A stretch of DNA of 64,000 bases from Lewinellaceae bacterium (GTDB lineage Bacteria; Bacteroidota; Bacteroidia; Chitinophagales; Saprospiraceae): the NCBI GenBank assembly GCA_016713985.1, contig JADJOD010000022.1, positions 95,533-159,532 on the forward strand. Direction: 5' to 3'. Position numbers and translations under genes: made by a program. Positions 20,441 to 30,181 of the stretch are shown in pieces (positions within the stretch are counted from its first letter, which is position 1; every line of letters starts with the position of its first letter). The notes under the pieces were generated by a model. The model was not told where the DNA came from, did not search any database, and was given only the letters and a program-made list of their open reading frames with translations.

Positions 20441-21425
20441 ATGGCAATGACCTTCATGGATTTTGAAAAACCCCTCGAAGCACTGTATGAACAATTAGAA
20501 AAGTTGCGGGACGTGTGGGAAAAAGGAGAGCTGGATGTGACCACGATGATGCGCGAACTGGAGACGAAGATCAAGGCTAAACGCCAGGAGATCTTCACCA
20601 ACCTGAGTGGCTGGCAAAAAGTGCAACTCTCCCGCCACCCCGAGCGCCCGTACACCCTGTACTATGTGACCACGATGTGTAAAAAATTTGTCGAACTGCA
20701 TGGCGACCGCTATGCCGGCGACGACCACGCCATCGTGGGTGGGTTGGCCAATTTGGACGGACGGACGGTGATGGTGATCGGCCACCAGAAAGGGGTTAAT
20801 ACCAAAATGCGCCAGTACCGCAATTTCGGCATGGCCAACCCCGAGGGATACCGAAAAGCCCTGCGCCTGATGAAAATGGCGGAACGTTTCGGATTTCCGG
20901 TCGTGACTCTGATCGACACGCCGGGTGCATTTCCGGGCCTCGAAGCCGAACAACGCGGGCAAGCGGAAGCCATCGCCCGCAACCTGTTCGAAATGGCCCA
21001 GTTGCGTGTGCCGATCCTTTGCTACGTCATTGGTGAAGGCGCCTCCGGCGGCGCGTTGGGCATCGGCCTCGGCGACCGCGTTTTTATGCTCGAATACACC
21101 TGGTACTCCGTCATTTCCCCCGAATCCTGCTCTTCCATTCTCTGGCATTCCTGGGATTACAAGGAACAGGCCGCCGAAGCACTCAAACTCGACGCAGACA
21201 ATATGCTCGAATTCGGACTCATCGACGGCATCGTCACAGAACCACTCGGAGGGGCACATAACGCGCCGGAGGAAATGGCACACAACCTCAAAAAATCACA
21301 TCAAGGCTGAATTAGACAAATTAGTCGGCCAGGATCCGGAACAACGCATCATCGATCGAATTGACAAATACAGCAAAATGGGCCATTACCGGGAACTTGC
21401 CCCGGCTCCCGCCAACAGCAAATAA
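20441..21425 (+). CDS. accA: Acetyl-CoA carboxylase carboxyltransferase subunit alpha, one frameshift
   Basis: Transfers the carboxyl group from biotin-carrier protein to acetyl-CoA, making malonyl-CoA for fatty acid synthesis; works with AccD, which is not in the window. Family features: MDFEKPLEALYEQLE, HPERPYTLYYV, DTPGAFPGLEAEQRGQAEAI, GEGASGGALGIGLGDRVFML and SPESCSSILW. The frame stops after AHNLKK, but deleting one A from the six-A run 21290-21295 continues it as NHIKAELDKLVGQDPEQRI to 21425, giving 327 aa, the usual length. As the gene is normally essential, sequencing error is the likely cause. Confidence 0.93.
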
Positions 21426-21542
21426 GTTTGCCGGCGTTTTGACGTTTATTTGTTTTTCAGACATGATCCTGCCGGATTTTCCAACCGGCTTCGACCCGAT
21501 ACCTCCATTCGCCTAATCAGTTCCACTTTAAATCACTTTGCC

Positions 21543-22094
21543 ATGCTGGAATCCATCCGCATTGCCTTTTACCAAAAATCACTGCGCAAAACCCTGACCA
21601 TGCAAAAACGCAGGCGCAGGTCGCACAATCTGGTCAGCGCAAAAACAATAGGCATCCTGTTCGATGCAACAGCCGAAAAAATCCGGCGCGAAATCATGGA
21701 GTATGCACATGATTTGGAAGAAAAAGGGAAAAAAGTGCGCCTGTTCGGTTATTTTTCCACCAACCAACCCCCTGTCGGACATCCTTTCGGTTTTTTCCAT
21801 AAAAAAGAAATCAACTGGTTCGGAATACCCAACAGCCCGAAAGCGCTCGCATTTGCCGAAGAAAAACCGGACTTGCTGATCTACCTGAACCGCGAAGAAT
21901 GCCGGCCGCTCGAATGGCTCGCCGCAGCGTCTCAGGCCTCCATGAAAATTGGATTTGCCACCGACCGGCCCAACGATTTTGACCTGCTGCTCGAAACACC
22001 CGGCGACAAAGGCATTGGCTACTTCATTGAGCAATTACATCATTACCTGGATAAAATCGTCCTGACAAAAAATGAATCTGCACGAGCGATTTAG
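21543..22094 (+). CDS. DUF6913 family protein
   Basis: A 183-aa cytosolic protein. The start is ATG 21543 (MLESIRIAFYQKSLRKT). A basic N-terminus (KRRRRSHNLV) is followed by an alternating alpha/beta pattern (AKTIGILFDATAEKIRREIM; KIGFATDRPNDFDLLLE). The family is small, restricted to Bacteroidota, frequently next to dapA, and of unknown function. Here the 3' end overlaps dapA by 23 bp, so the two are translationally coupled. Confidence 0.72.
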   Translation: MLESIRIAFYQKSLRKTLTMQKRRRRSHNLVSAKTIGILFDATAEKIRREIMEYAHDLEEKGKKVRLFGYFSTNQPPVGHPFGFFHKKEINWFGIPNSPKALAFAEEKPDLLIYLNREECRPLEWLAAASQASMKIGFATDRPNDFDLLLETPGDKGIGYFIEQLHHYLDKIVLTKNESARAI

Positions 22095-22961
22095 GGGCAC
22101 CGGTGTCGCCTTAGTCACGCCATTTAACAACGGGAAAATCGACTGGGAAGACCTCGAAAAAGTCATTGAACACGTCATTGCCGGCGGCGTGGAATTCCTC
22201 GTCAGCCTCGGTACCACCGGCGAATCGGTCACGTTATCCGATAATGAGCAGCGACAAATCCTCGATTTTACCATAAAAATAAACCGCGGGAGGTTGCCTC
22301 TGGTGGCCGGCGTATTTGGCGGCAACAACACCGCCGCGATGGTGGAAAAAATCAAAGGGTTCAATTTCGACGGTATCGATGCTTTGTTGTCGAGCAATCC
22401 GGCCTACAACAAACCCGGCCAGGAAGGCATTTTCCAACACTATATGGCTTTGGCCGAAACCACTCCACGGCCTGTCATCATTTACAACGTGCCGAGCCGC
22501 ACGGCGTCAATATGAGCGCCGAAACGACGTTGCGGCTGGCCAACGCCAGCGACCGCTTTCTCGGCGTAAAAGAAGCCTCCGACGATATTTACCAGATCAT
22601 GAAAATCATCAAAGGACGCCCAAAAAACTTTCTGGTGCTCAGCGGCGACGATTTTATCACCCTGCCACTCATCGGCGCCGGCGGCGACGGCGTTGTTTCC
22701 GTCATCGCCAACAGCACGCCGCGCCCGTTTACCGATATGGTGCGTGCGGCCTTGCGCAACGACTTTGCCACGGCACAACAACTCAATTTCAAACTGCTCG
22801 AGTTGTACAAACTCCTTTTTATCGAAGGCAATCCGGTCGGGATTAAAGCGGCGCTTGAACTCCAGGGGCTTTGCAGCCGGGAGGTGCGCCTGCCGCTTGT
22901 ACCAATGACCGAACAGGGCATTCACCTGATCATGGCGGAACTGGAAAAAGTTACGAACTAA
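22072..22961 (+). CDS. dapA: 4-hydroxy-tetrahydrodipicolinate synthase, one frameshift
   Basis: Condenses aspartate semialdehyde and pyruvate, the first committed step to lysine and diaminopimelate for peptidoglycan. A TIM-barrel enzyme of 296 aa after correction. Visible: FRGTGVALVTPF, GTTGESVTL (substrate loop), YNVPSRT (catalytic tyrosine) and FLGVKEAS (Schiff-base lysine). The frame is broken at 22503-22505: adding one G restores SRTGVNMSAETTLRLA. The second half is read in the frame beginning 22512. Essential function points to sequencing error. Confidence 0.92.
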
Positions 22962-23222
22962 CGAAAGTTGTGACGTACTCCCATTTTGCCGGTGCCAGCA
23001 CACCATAACCCGGTAGAAATAGCATTTATAAGGCAAGAGGTACGTACCGCCGTAATACTCCCGGTGCTACGCACTTTGTTTTTATGATTGAACCGCCTGC
23101 TAATAATATCTCGCGGCGCTGCCGCTTCAGGTCACAATTTGAGTGAACCGGTTTCCTGAAAAGGCACGCAATGATCGTTTTAATTGATTGATTATTAATA
23201 AATTAAAACAAATTCCGCCGGC
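22962..23222. other. Intergenic region, possible dispersed repeat
   Basis: A 261-bp non-coding stretch between convergent genes. It contains the words GCATTTATAAGGC and GGTGCTACGCACTTTG, which look like the dispersed repeat elements common in this phylum, but I cannot show a second copy in the window. Confidence 0.3.
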
Positions 23223-23906
23223 CTAAGAGAACAACGTCGGTTGCTCCTGAACCGGGTTGTGGAGGTCCGGTTCGTCGTAGCCGGGTGCATTCAGTTTTTC
23301 GGAAACCCGGTACATGGTCAGGATGCCGTCGGCGGAGGGATGCAGCAGGTCCAGCGCGGCGTCGAGCGGTAAATCGGACAGCCATTTCCGGTGTTTCTCC
23401 GGACCGGTCAGCAACACGGGCATCCGGTTGTGCAGGGTTGATATTTCGCGATTGGGTGCGGTAGTAATGATGGAAAACGTGCGTTTTACATAGTCGCCTT
23501 TCCGCCATTCGTCCCAAATGCCTGCCAAAAACATCAGACCCTCGTTTTTCAGCAGAATACGGTAGGGGATTTTGGTTTTGCCGGGTCCGGTGCGCCATTC
23601 ATAAAAACTATCTGCAGGCACGAGGCAGCGCCTGCAGCGCATCGGTTCTGCAAACGAGGGTTTTTCTTCAATGCCTTCAGCGCGTGCATTGATCAGTTTG
23701 CCGCTGTTGGCGCCATCAGCGCTCCAGTGTGGCACTAATCCCCAGATCATGCTTTGCAACACCTGGGGCTGGTCGTTGGCGATTACAAAAGCCTGGTGGG
23801 TTGGTGCGATATTAAAACTGATCTTCAGTTCCAGGGGGCGTTGTACGTCGCGCAGCTGCGCGTCGATTTGTTTTGGCTTGGGCGCGAAAGAGTAGCGGCC
23901 GCACAT
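23223..23906 (-). CDS. yedK: SOS-response-associated peptidase / abasic-site shielding protein (YedK/HMCES family)
   Basis: A SRAP-domain protein of 227 aa that crosslinks to abasic sites in single-stranded DNA. The invariant Cys2 follows the initiator Met (MCGRYSFAP); other catalytic residues are in INARAEGIEEKPSF (Asn), PADSFYEWR (Glu) and TLHNRMPVLL (His). Length is typical. It is transcribed divergently from the EAD11 protein gene. No LexA box was identified. Confidence 0.92.
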   Translation of the reverse strand: MCGRYSFAPKPKQIDAQLRDVQRPLELKISFNIAPTHQAFVIANDQPQVLQSMIWGLVPHWSADGANSGKLINARAEGIEEKPSFAEPMRCRRCLVPADSFYEWRTGPGKTKIPYRILLKNEGLMFLAGIWDEWRKGDYVKRTFSIITTAPNREISTLHNRMPVLLTGPEKHRKWLSDLPLDAALDLLHPSADGILTMYRVSEKLNAPGYDEPDLHNPVQEQPTLFS

Positions 23907-24062
23907 AATGAGCAGTATATTTTTCTCAACGTATGCTCTGGGAACCAGAACGTATAAATTTACGGCGTATTCCTGTTTTATTCCTACTGGCGGCGAACTA
24001 TTTATTTCGAAAAACCGGCAAATAGTTATTTTTGAGGTTGCTACAGATGATCTCCTTTAACC

Positions 24063-24971
24063 ATGCCGCCTTCAAAACAGGAATTTAAAGACCTTCTTGC
24101 CAATGACCGCGCCGACCTGGTGATCGCGGAACTCGCCGCCATCACCAAGCCACTGGCCGATCAGCACTACCATAATCAGGTAACGTTGCTTTCCAACCGA
24201 CTCACCGCCAATAAACGGGAACACAACCTGGGCAAAATATCTTCCCAGGAATACAATCTCGAAAAAAACAGGATCAACCACGCCCTGCTGGCCTTGATCG
24301 ACTCTTTGCCGCAGGGCGCCGCAGCGTCCGGGCCGGAAAAGGAAAAAGGTTTCTGGAAAACAATGACTTATGTCGCTTTGGTGGCGGGTATTCTGGGCAG
24401 CTTTGCCGAAGTGCTCGGGTTCATCGACCTCGTTCCGGGCAAGCCCGAAGACTCGTTGCAACTGACTGTTTACGTGCAGGATACGGAAGGCAAACCCATT
24501 CCCGCGCTGCAAAATACGGGGCATGTCATCGTACGTTTCGACAACGACCTGCGCGATCCCGTGATCGGGGAGAACGGGCGCACCAACCTCGGCGAAATTC
24601 CCGCCAAATTCCGGGGACAGGAAATAGAAGTGGTGTTGGTAGCCGAAGGGTACGAAGCCATTTTGCCGGGTAAAAAATACGTCATGGATGGCGAGCCCGT
24701 CTACTTTACCGTTCGGCGCGACAATTCGCTCGGCATCATTCAGGGTATCGTGAAAGACCGCTCCGGGGAAAATTTTCTGGCCGGCGCACTGGTGATGATC
24801 GACCAGGATACGACCACGCTGACCGACGACCTCGGGCGTTTTCGCTTGCAATTGCCCCCGGAAAAACAACGGGAACGCTATCTGCTGACGGTGAAAAAAG
24901 AAGGGTTTAAAACCAGGACGGATTATTATTTGCCCAAAACCGGGGCTTTGGAGCTGCGACTGGAGAAATAA
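24063..24971 (+). CDS. EAD11-like effector-associated domain protein with membrane segment and two carboxypeptidase-regulatory-like domains
   Basis: A 302-aa protein of unknown function. Residues about 5-80 (DLVIAELAAI ... LLSNRLTANKREHNLGKISS, EYNLEKNRINHALLALID) match the pattern of effector-associated domain 11, a small helical adaptor described in bacterial conflict and signalling systems. One transmembrane helix follows (about 100-122, TYVALVAGILGSFAEVLGFI), then two beta-sandwich segments (about 135-220 and 225-300), the second with the GIIQGIVKDRSGENFLAGALV pattern of carboxypeptidase-regulatory-like domains. An EAD normally recruits an effector with the same EAD; no partner is visible nearby. 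Identification of EAD11 is by recalled pattern. Confidence 0.62.
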   Translation: MPPSKQEFKDLLANDRADLVIAELAAITKPLADQHYHNQVTLLSNRLTANKREHNLGKISSQEYNLEKNRINHALLALIDSLPQGAAASGPEKEKGFWKTMTYVALVAGILGSFAEVLGFIDLVPGKPEDSLQLTVYVQDTEGKPIPALQNTGHVIVRFDNDLRDPVIGENGRTNLGEIPAKFRGQEIEVVLVAEGYEAILPGKKYVMDGEPVYFTVRRDNSLGIIQGIVKDRSGENFLAGALVMIDQDTTTLTDDLGRFRLQLPPEKQRERYLLTVKKEGFKTRTDYYLPKTGALELRLEK

Positions 24972-25307
24972 TTACGCCGATCCGTACCGGCTGCTTTGAT
25001 CTGCAGCACCCCGCGCCACGCGGCAGATAAAGCAGCCGGCACAATACAAGCCGTTTTTCTTCAAGACCTCCCCCATTCCACCCCGATACCTTTGCCTGAC
25101 ATTAAAAACTAACAGGAACGGCCTTCCGCCCCCAGGCCATTTCAGCAAATTCCCTTCGATCACCCCAATACCGGCGTGTTCTACGTGCCGTTCAACTGGC
25201 TGCCGGGCTTCTTAGTGCCGGTGGTGTTGCTGGCGCACGCCGCATCCATCCGGCGGCTGATCCATGTTTTGCGAAGCCGAACCGGTGAGAGCGGCGGGTG
25301 ATTTTGG
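24972..25307. other. Intergenic region with a promoter-like box and a coding-like remnant
   Basis: TACCTTTG (25087-25094, plus strand) fits the -7 consensus. Downstream, 25140-25300 reads as IPFDHPNTGVFYVPFNWLPG, then a hydrophobic stretch and a basic tail to TGA at 25300, which looks like the end of a membrane protein, but no start is seen and upstream sequence is in another frame. Probably a gene remnant or a frameshifted small gene. Confidence 0.3.
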
Positions 25308-26462
25308 TTAGTCCTGAAAAAACAGTACGATCTCGATTCGCCGGTTGGCTGCCCTGCCGGCCTCCGTGTCGTTGGTCGTGACGGGCCTTGTTTCGCCCTG
25401 CCCTTCACAGGTAATTTTTTCTGCTTCCACACCTTTCCGGGTCAATATCTGCTCGATCGTGTGTGCGCGGGCGAGCGAGAGTTTCAGGTTGAATTCATCC
25501 GTACCGATATTGTCCGTATGGCCGCTGATGAGCACTTTTCCGGGTTTTCGCAGGGCGATTTTGTCGGTCAGGCTATCCGTAACCGCCGCGTAATGGTCGT
25601 TGAGCGTGCTTTTATCGAAGTCGAAACAAACCCCTGCGAGTATCAGCGTGTCCGGTTGTTGCGGCGTTTCGGACGGCGGCGTTTCTTCCGCGTTCACCGG
25701 CGGCTCTTCCACGTGTACTCCAGGCTCTTCAAATACATTCCTGTCAAATGTTGCCTGCGGCCCCGGCGTGGTTGTGTCAGCAAATCCCATATGACGCCAA
25801 TCGTCGGCGTACAGTTCGACCCGTTTCGCTTCAGCCTCCGGGCATAGCGCCATTGATTTGTTTTTGGGAATCAACTTCAAATTGTCTATGTAAAAGATTT
25901 GCATCCAATCCCCGGAATCGGGTGCCTGCTCCGACGGTTCAACATACCCAAGGTAGAAAAACTGCTCGCCACCGGAGGCTGTAAAACTGCCCCGGAAAGG
26001 CATCCAGTCCATTTTTTTCATCTTTTTTACTCCATTTTTTTCCGTGAAAACAACCACGGGTTGTGCCGTTTTCGGTTTGAACCGGCCTGATAAATTTTCC
26101 GTTGAGAGAAAGATTCCGAAGGGTTTAAAATCCGCGCCGCGCAGGTTCAGGTCGAAGGAAATGTCGTACAACTCGCCGGCCTTAAGCGGGCATAGTAATT
26201 CGGTGAACATATACGTCCGCATTGCCGGTTCGCCGGAAAGAATAAAACCGATTTTTCCACCTTTGGCGTTGTCGATATAGACCATTCGGCTGTAGTTCGC
26301 TTCTTTCCAGGCTTCGGGCGCGCAGCGGGCCAGGAATTCCGTGCAAACATTCGCGTCTTCAAAACCGGGGTTGGCAAAGAGATTTTGGCCGAAAACCGAC
26401 ACCCGGTACAGCAGAAAAAAACAAAGGATCGCAGAAGCAAAAATGAATTTGGAAAATGTCAT
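25308..26462 (-). CDS. OmpA-family outer-membrane/peptidoglycan-binding protein
   Basis: A 384-aa protein with a signal peptide (MTFSKFIFASAILCFFLLYR ... FGQN). Residues 25-215 form a carbohydrate-binding-like beta sandwich (LFANPGFEDANVCTEFLARC; YDISFDLNLRGADFKPFGIF), followed by an acidic Pro/Glu-rich linker. The C-terminal OmpA-like domain (about 275-384) has FDFDKSTLNDHYA, ISGHTDNIGTDEFN and GRAANRRIEIVL, which carry the conserved Asp and Arg that bind diaminopimelate. Likely tethers an envelope or surface module to peptidoglycan; no partner operon is visible. Confidence 0.85.
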   Translation of the reverse strand: MTFSKFIFASAILCFFLLYRVSVFGQNLFANPGFEDANVCTEFLARCAPEAWKEANYSRMVYIDNAKGGKIGFILSGEPAMRTYMFTELLCPLKAGELYDISFDLNLRGADFKPFGIFLSTENLSGRFKPKTAQPVVVFTEKNGVKKMKKMDWMPFRGSFTASGGEQFFYLGYVEPSEQAPDSGDWMQIFYIDNLKLIPKNKSMALCPEAEAKRVELYADDWRHMGFADTTTPGPQATFDRNVFEEPGVHVEEPPVNAEETPPSETPQQPDTLILAGVCFDFDKSTLNDHYAAVTDSLTDKIALRKPGKVLISGHTDNIGTDEFNLKLSLARAHTIEQILTRKGVEAEKITCEGQGETRPVTTNDTEAGRAANRRIEIVLFFQD

Positions 26463-26717
26463 GCGGAACGGCGGTTGTTTGCGCTATAACAGGCTGACAC
26501 GTATGCGAATTGTATCGGGAATGGAATTTCCATATCGCGCCATGAAGTCTGACAACATGGTTAGAAATGGCAAAACAGGGCCAAAACGCCCTGTTTATTG
26601 CAGTCGTGACAAATTTTGACATTCATTCCACCCGGCAATTTCAACCTTTTGGGCTCGTTATTGTCCAAGGTTTCTATTTCACCAACAACTGATTTCAACC
26701 AACACTTTTATTCCAAC

Positions 26718-27593
26718 ATGAAACTCCGCCTTGTTTACCCGTTTGCCCTGACCATCCTTTGCGCCGTAGTTTTGCTCGGCAATAAAAACGGCCGCGCATC
26801 CGAAGCCAAAGCCGGCAATACCGGCGCACCTGGCGACGAAGCCCTGCCCAACGGAAATCCCATCACCTGCATCAGCTGCCACACGGCCAGCCCCATTGCT
26901 TCCACCATGACGGTAAGTGTACTCGACAGTGCCGGCAACGCCGTGACACAGTACATACCCGGCTACCAATACACGGCGAAAGTGACGATCACCGCCACCG
27001 CCGGGAGCCCGCAGGGATACGGATTCCAGATGATCGCGCTCAAAGACAACGGCAACACCGACCTCGACGGGTTTTCAGACCCCGGCAACCAGACGGTGAA
27101 CAACTACAAAATCGCAACGATACCCAACGGCCGCACCTATGCCGAACACGACAACGTGTCGACTCCCAATGTATTCAATGTAAAATGGAAAGCGCCGGCG
27201 GCCGGTACGGGCAACATCACTTTTTATGCGGCCGGTAATGCCGTGAACAAAAATGGTCAGAACAGCGGTGACGGGGCCACCGTCACTTCGCTGAAACTGA
27301 CTGAATCATTGGGCACTTCTACACAAAACCCTGATGCAGAACGTATTGTTATGAGGTTGTGGCCCAACCCTGTTGCATCTGTAGCCTGGTTATCATTCGT
27401 TTTACCGGCGCCCGGCGAATACCGGTTGACGGCGCATGACTTGTCCGGAAGGCTTGTCTGGCAAACAACCCGGTACTTATCCGCCGGCGAGCAGGCGCTG
27501 GAAATTCCGGCCGCAGACTGGAGCCCGGGCGTCTATTTTACCGGCATTTCGGGAGCCGGCATTTCGGCGAACGGGAAATTGGTAAAACGGTGA
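26718..27593 (+). CDS. Choice-of-anchor V-type exoprotein with CXXCH motif and T9SS sorting domain
   Basis: A 291-aa secreted protein. The start is ATG 26718 (MKLRLVYPFALTIL), the signal peptide ending near GRASEA. The N-terminal segment GAPGDEALPNGNPITCISCH holds a CXXCH motif of the c-type heme kind, and the reelin-like beta domain (SPQGYGFQMIALKDNGNTDL) is the family known as choice-of-anchor V. The C-terminus is a T9SS sorting domain (MRLWPNPVASVAWLSFVLP ... GVYFTGIS). Heme attachment is possible but unproven; the cysteine pair may form a disulfide. Confidence 0.78.
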   Translation: MKLRLVYPFALTILCAVVLLGNKNGRASEAKAGNTGAPGDEALPNGNPITCISCHTASPIASTMTVSVLDSAGNAVTQYIPGYQYTAKVTITATAGSPQGYGFQMIALKDNGNTDLDGFSDPGNQTVNNYKIATIPNGRTYAEHDNVSTPNVFNVKWKAPAAGTGNITFYAAGNAVNKNGQNSGDGATVTSLKLTESLGTSTQNPDAERIVMRLWPNPVASVAWLSFVLPAPGEYRLTAHDLSGRLVWQTTRYLSAGEQALEIPAADWSPGVYFTGISGAGISANGKLVKR

Positions 27594-27610
27594 AAAAACA
27601 GGATGGGTGA

Positions 27611-30043
27611 TCAGAAATCACCGCCTTCTCCTTCGCCCTGTTTTTTATCCGGTTTTGCCTTTTGCTGGTGCAGGCGATAGTTCAGCGTCAGGTTGATTTG
27701 TCGCGCGCGCCACTGAAAGTTGTTGTAGGTATAAAAGTTATCTCCTTCCGACACGAACCGGTGGCGGCGGGTATTGAACAGGTCAGATACGTTGAGTGTG
27801 AGGGTACCGTTGTTTTTCAGAATATCTTTACTGATGGCGAGATCGATAAACCAGTTGGGTTTGCGGTAGCCTTGCGTGTTTTGCAGTTTTGATTCGTAAT
27901 TGCCCCGGAGTTGCAGGTCGGTACCTTTCCAGAAACTGAATTTGGAGGTGAGCCGCGAAAACCATCCGTAGGTATCGCTTTGAAACGACTCGCCGAGGTT
28001 ATCGCCGTTTGTGATGGCCCGGAAAAAGTTAAAATTGCCGTCCACTTTCCACCATTTGTACGGGCTGTACGATGCGGTAAATTCCAATCCGAACGCGTCT
28101 TCTTTCGACAGGTTTTCCGGGCGGGTTGTTGCATTGCCCTGGTCGTCGACACGCCGGATACGTTCGATTTTTCCCGTGGTATGGCGGTAATAAAGCGATG
28201 AACTGAGGGACGCCTGATCCATGTATTTCACGTGCCCGATCTCAAAAACATTGGTGAATTCAGGTTCCAGGTCGGGGTTGCCGCCGAAAAAATTCCGGTT
28301 ATCAGTGAAGGTCATAAACGGATTCAGGTCCCAATAACGCGGGCGCCTTACCCGGCGGCTGTAGCTGAGTTGCACGGCGTTCTGACCGGGCAGATCGTAC
28401 GTAAAGTGGGTGCTGGGGAAGAGGCTCGTATAGTCGCGCGGGTTCGATTCGTCGGTTTGTTTCAATATGGTGCTCACGTCGGTCATTTCGGCCCGCAAAC
28501 CCAACTGGTAGGAAAAACGTTTTATTTTATTACCGAGAATGGCATATGCGGCGTGAATGTTTTCGTCGTATATAAAATTGTTGTTCAGTCCGTCGACCGG
28601 CTGCCAGGCGCCGTCGGCGAAACGTTCCACGAGGTAGTCGTTGGTCATATCGCGGAAAGTGCTGCGCAGGCCCGATTCAAACTTCCCGTCTTTGCCGAAA
28701 GGATGGATGTAGTCTAATTGAAGCAGCAGTTGTTTTTCCGTTTCGAAATTGTAGGAATGTTCCAGCACCTCCGGCGCTCCGGTGGGGGTGTAATCGGGCA
28801 AAAAACTGCGTTCCACAAAATCCTGGTCGGAATCTTCCCAGTTGTCCAGGTAACGCACCTCAGCCGTCAATTCATGGCCTTCCCGTTCAAAGGTCTTTTT
28901 GTAAGTAAGCGCGTATTCGGAGTTGGGCTCCGTTTCCTGCTCGTCCTGTGTGCGGGTGGTGATGCCGCTGGGGTTGTCGGTTGAAAAAAGGTAATCCGTG
29001 TATTCCAGGAAGGAGCTGCGTTCTCCTTTGCTGCTGCGCCAGGTATACGCGGCGGTCAGGATGTTTTTCGGATTAAAAAAATAATCCAGTCCGGCCCGGA
29101 CGTTTTTGTTAAACCCCAGGTTGTCGCGTTCGTTGGCCTGTCGGTAAATATAGGTAGTGTCGCCGCTGTAAACTTCCTGGTAAACGGAGCCGTCGCCGGG
29201 GCTGTTGCGGTAGGCGACGCCGGAATTGATAAAAAAGTTGAGCCGCTCCCTGCGTAAATTGAGGTTGACGGCCCCTCCAAAATTGGTTGGATAACCGGTA
29301 ATGAGGTCGAACGAGCCGTTTAACCCGCGTGTGCGTTCTTTTTTCAAAATGATGTTGATGATACCTCCGGTGCCTTCCGCCTCATACCGCGCCGAGGCGT
29401 TGGTGACCACTTCCACCCGGTCGATGAGCGAGCCCTGCAATTGTCGCAATCCGTCGGCGCCTTTAAAACTGACCAGCCCCGAAGGTTTGCCGTCGATCAG
29501 GATTTTTACATTGTTGGTACCCCTCAGACTGACGTTGCCATCCACATCTACCGACACGGAGGGTATATTGCTCAGAATGTCCGCCGCATTTCCGCCGGCA
29601 TTGCCCAAGTCTTTGCCTACGTTGAAAATTTTCTTGTCTAAGGCCAGTTGCATGGAGCTTTTTTCGGCCTGTACCACTACTTCGTCCAGCATGGTAGCGG
29701 CGGGCTGCATTTTTATATTGCCGAGCGCCACGGGCGCCGTTCCCTCCGACACCGTGATATCGCTCAGATACACAGAGGTATAGGCCAGGAAATCGATTTT
29801 TACAAAATAGGTCCCGGGTTTTGCTTCGAGGGTGAATACACCCGCGTCATCGGTGATATTTCCGGTAACGGGGGTGCTGTCCGCCCGGCTGTACAGGGTA
29901 ACCGTCGCATAACCCAGGGGCGAGCCGGTGTGTGCATCAAAGGTTTTGCCCGTGATTTTGTTTTTCCCGCCTTGCTGTGCGTACGTGGAAAAACCGGCGG
30001 TCAAAAAAAAGAGAAAAAGCAGAAGGTGACGATAGGACATCAT
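27611..30043 (-). CDS. TonB-dependent receptor-like outer-membrane protein
   Basis: About 810 aa, starting at the ATG ATG pair 30038-30043 with the signal peptide ending near FSTYAQQ. Order of domains: a carboxypeptidase-regulatory-like domain (ITGKTFDAHTGSPLGYATVT), a plug (NIPSVSVDVDGNVSLRGTNN, VKILIDGKPSG) and a C-terminal 'outer membrane beta-barrel family' domain with TTHF-rich strands, ending in LNYRLHQQKAKPDKKQGEG. It lacks an evident TonB box near the N-terminus. Transport substrate unknown. It lies immediately downstream of a two-component system on the same strand, which may control it. Confidence 0.88.
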   Translation of the reverse strand: MMSYRHLLLFLFFLTAGFSTYAQQGGKNKITGKTFDAHTGSPLGYATVTLYSRADSTPVTGNITDDAGVFTLEAKPGTYFVKIDFLAYTSVYLSDITVSEGTAPVALGNIKMQPAATMLDEVVVQAEKSSMQLALDKKIFNVGKDLGNAGGNAADILSNIPSVSVDVDGNVSLRGTNNVKILIDGKPSGLVSFKGADGLRQLQGSLIDRVEVVTNASARYEAEGTGGIINIILKKERTRGLNGSFDLITGYPTNFGGAVNLNLRRERLNFFINSGVAYRNSPGDGSVYQEVYSGDTTYIYRQANERDNLGFNKNVRAGLDYFFNPKNILTAAYTWRSSKGERSSFLEYTDYLFSTDNPSGITTRTQDEQETEPNSEYALTYKKTFEREGHELTAEVRYLDNWEDSDQDFVERSFLPDYTPTGAPEVLEHSYNFETEKQLLLQLDYIHPFGKDGKFESGLRSTFRDMTNDYLVERFADGAWQPVDGLNNNFIYDENIHAAYAILGNKIKRFSYQLGLRAEMTDVSTILKQTDESNPRDYTSLFPSTHFTYDLPGQNAVQLSYSRRVRRPRYWDLNPFMTFTDNRNFFGGNPDLEPEFTNVFEIGHVKYMDQASLSSSLYYRHTTGKIERIRRVDDQGNATTRPENLSKEDAFGLEFTASYSPYKWWKVDGNFNFFRAITNGDNLGESFQSDTYGWFSRLTSKFSFWKGTDLQLRGNYESKLQNTQGYRKPNWFIDLAISKDILKNNGTLTLNVSDLFNTRRHRFVSEGDNFYTYNNFQWRARQINLTLNYRLHQQKAKPDKKQGEGEGGDF

Positions 30044-30108
30044 AAAAGGACGGGATAATAATAGATTGATGATCAATGTCTTGTGTTTTATTCATGTAAA
30101 ATATGGCA

Positions 30109-30116
30109 CAAAGGTA
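30109..30116 (-). promoter_or_regulatory. Promoter -7 box upstream of TonB receptor gene
   Basis: TACCTTTG on the minus strand, 66 bp before the receptor start, matches TAnnTTTG. No TTTG -33 box at the expected spacing. Confidence 0.35.
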
Positions 30117-30181
30117 GGCGCCGACTCTGGCCGGAATTTGTAGGGATTCTGTAGGAATTCTGAATTGGGTGTTAACAAAAA

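Noticed and set aside
20441..21425. Programmed frameshifting in accA
   Set aside because: The six-A run could be slippery, but similar slips occur in unrelated genes and in G and T runs, so errors are simpler; no downstream stem or regulatory context seen.
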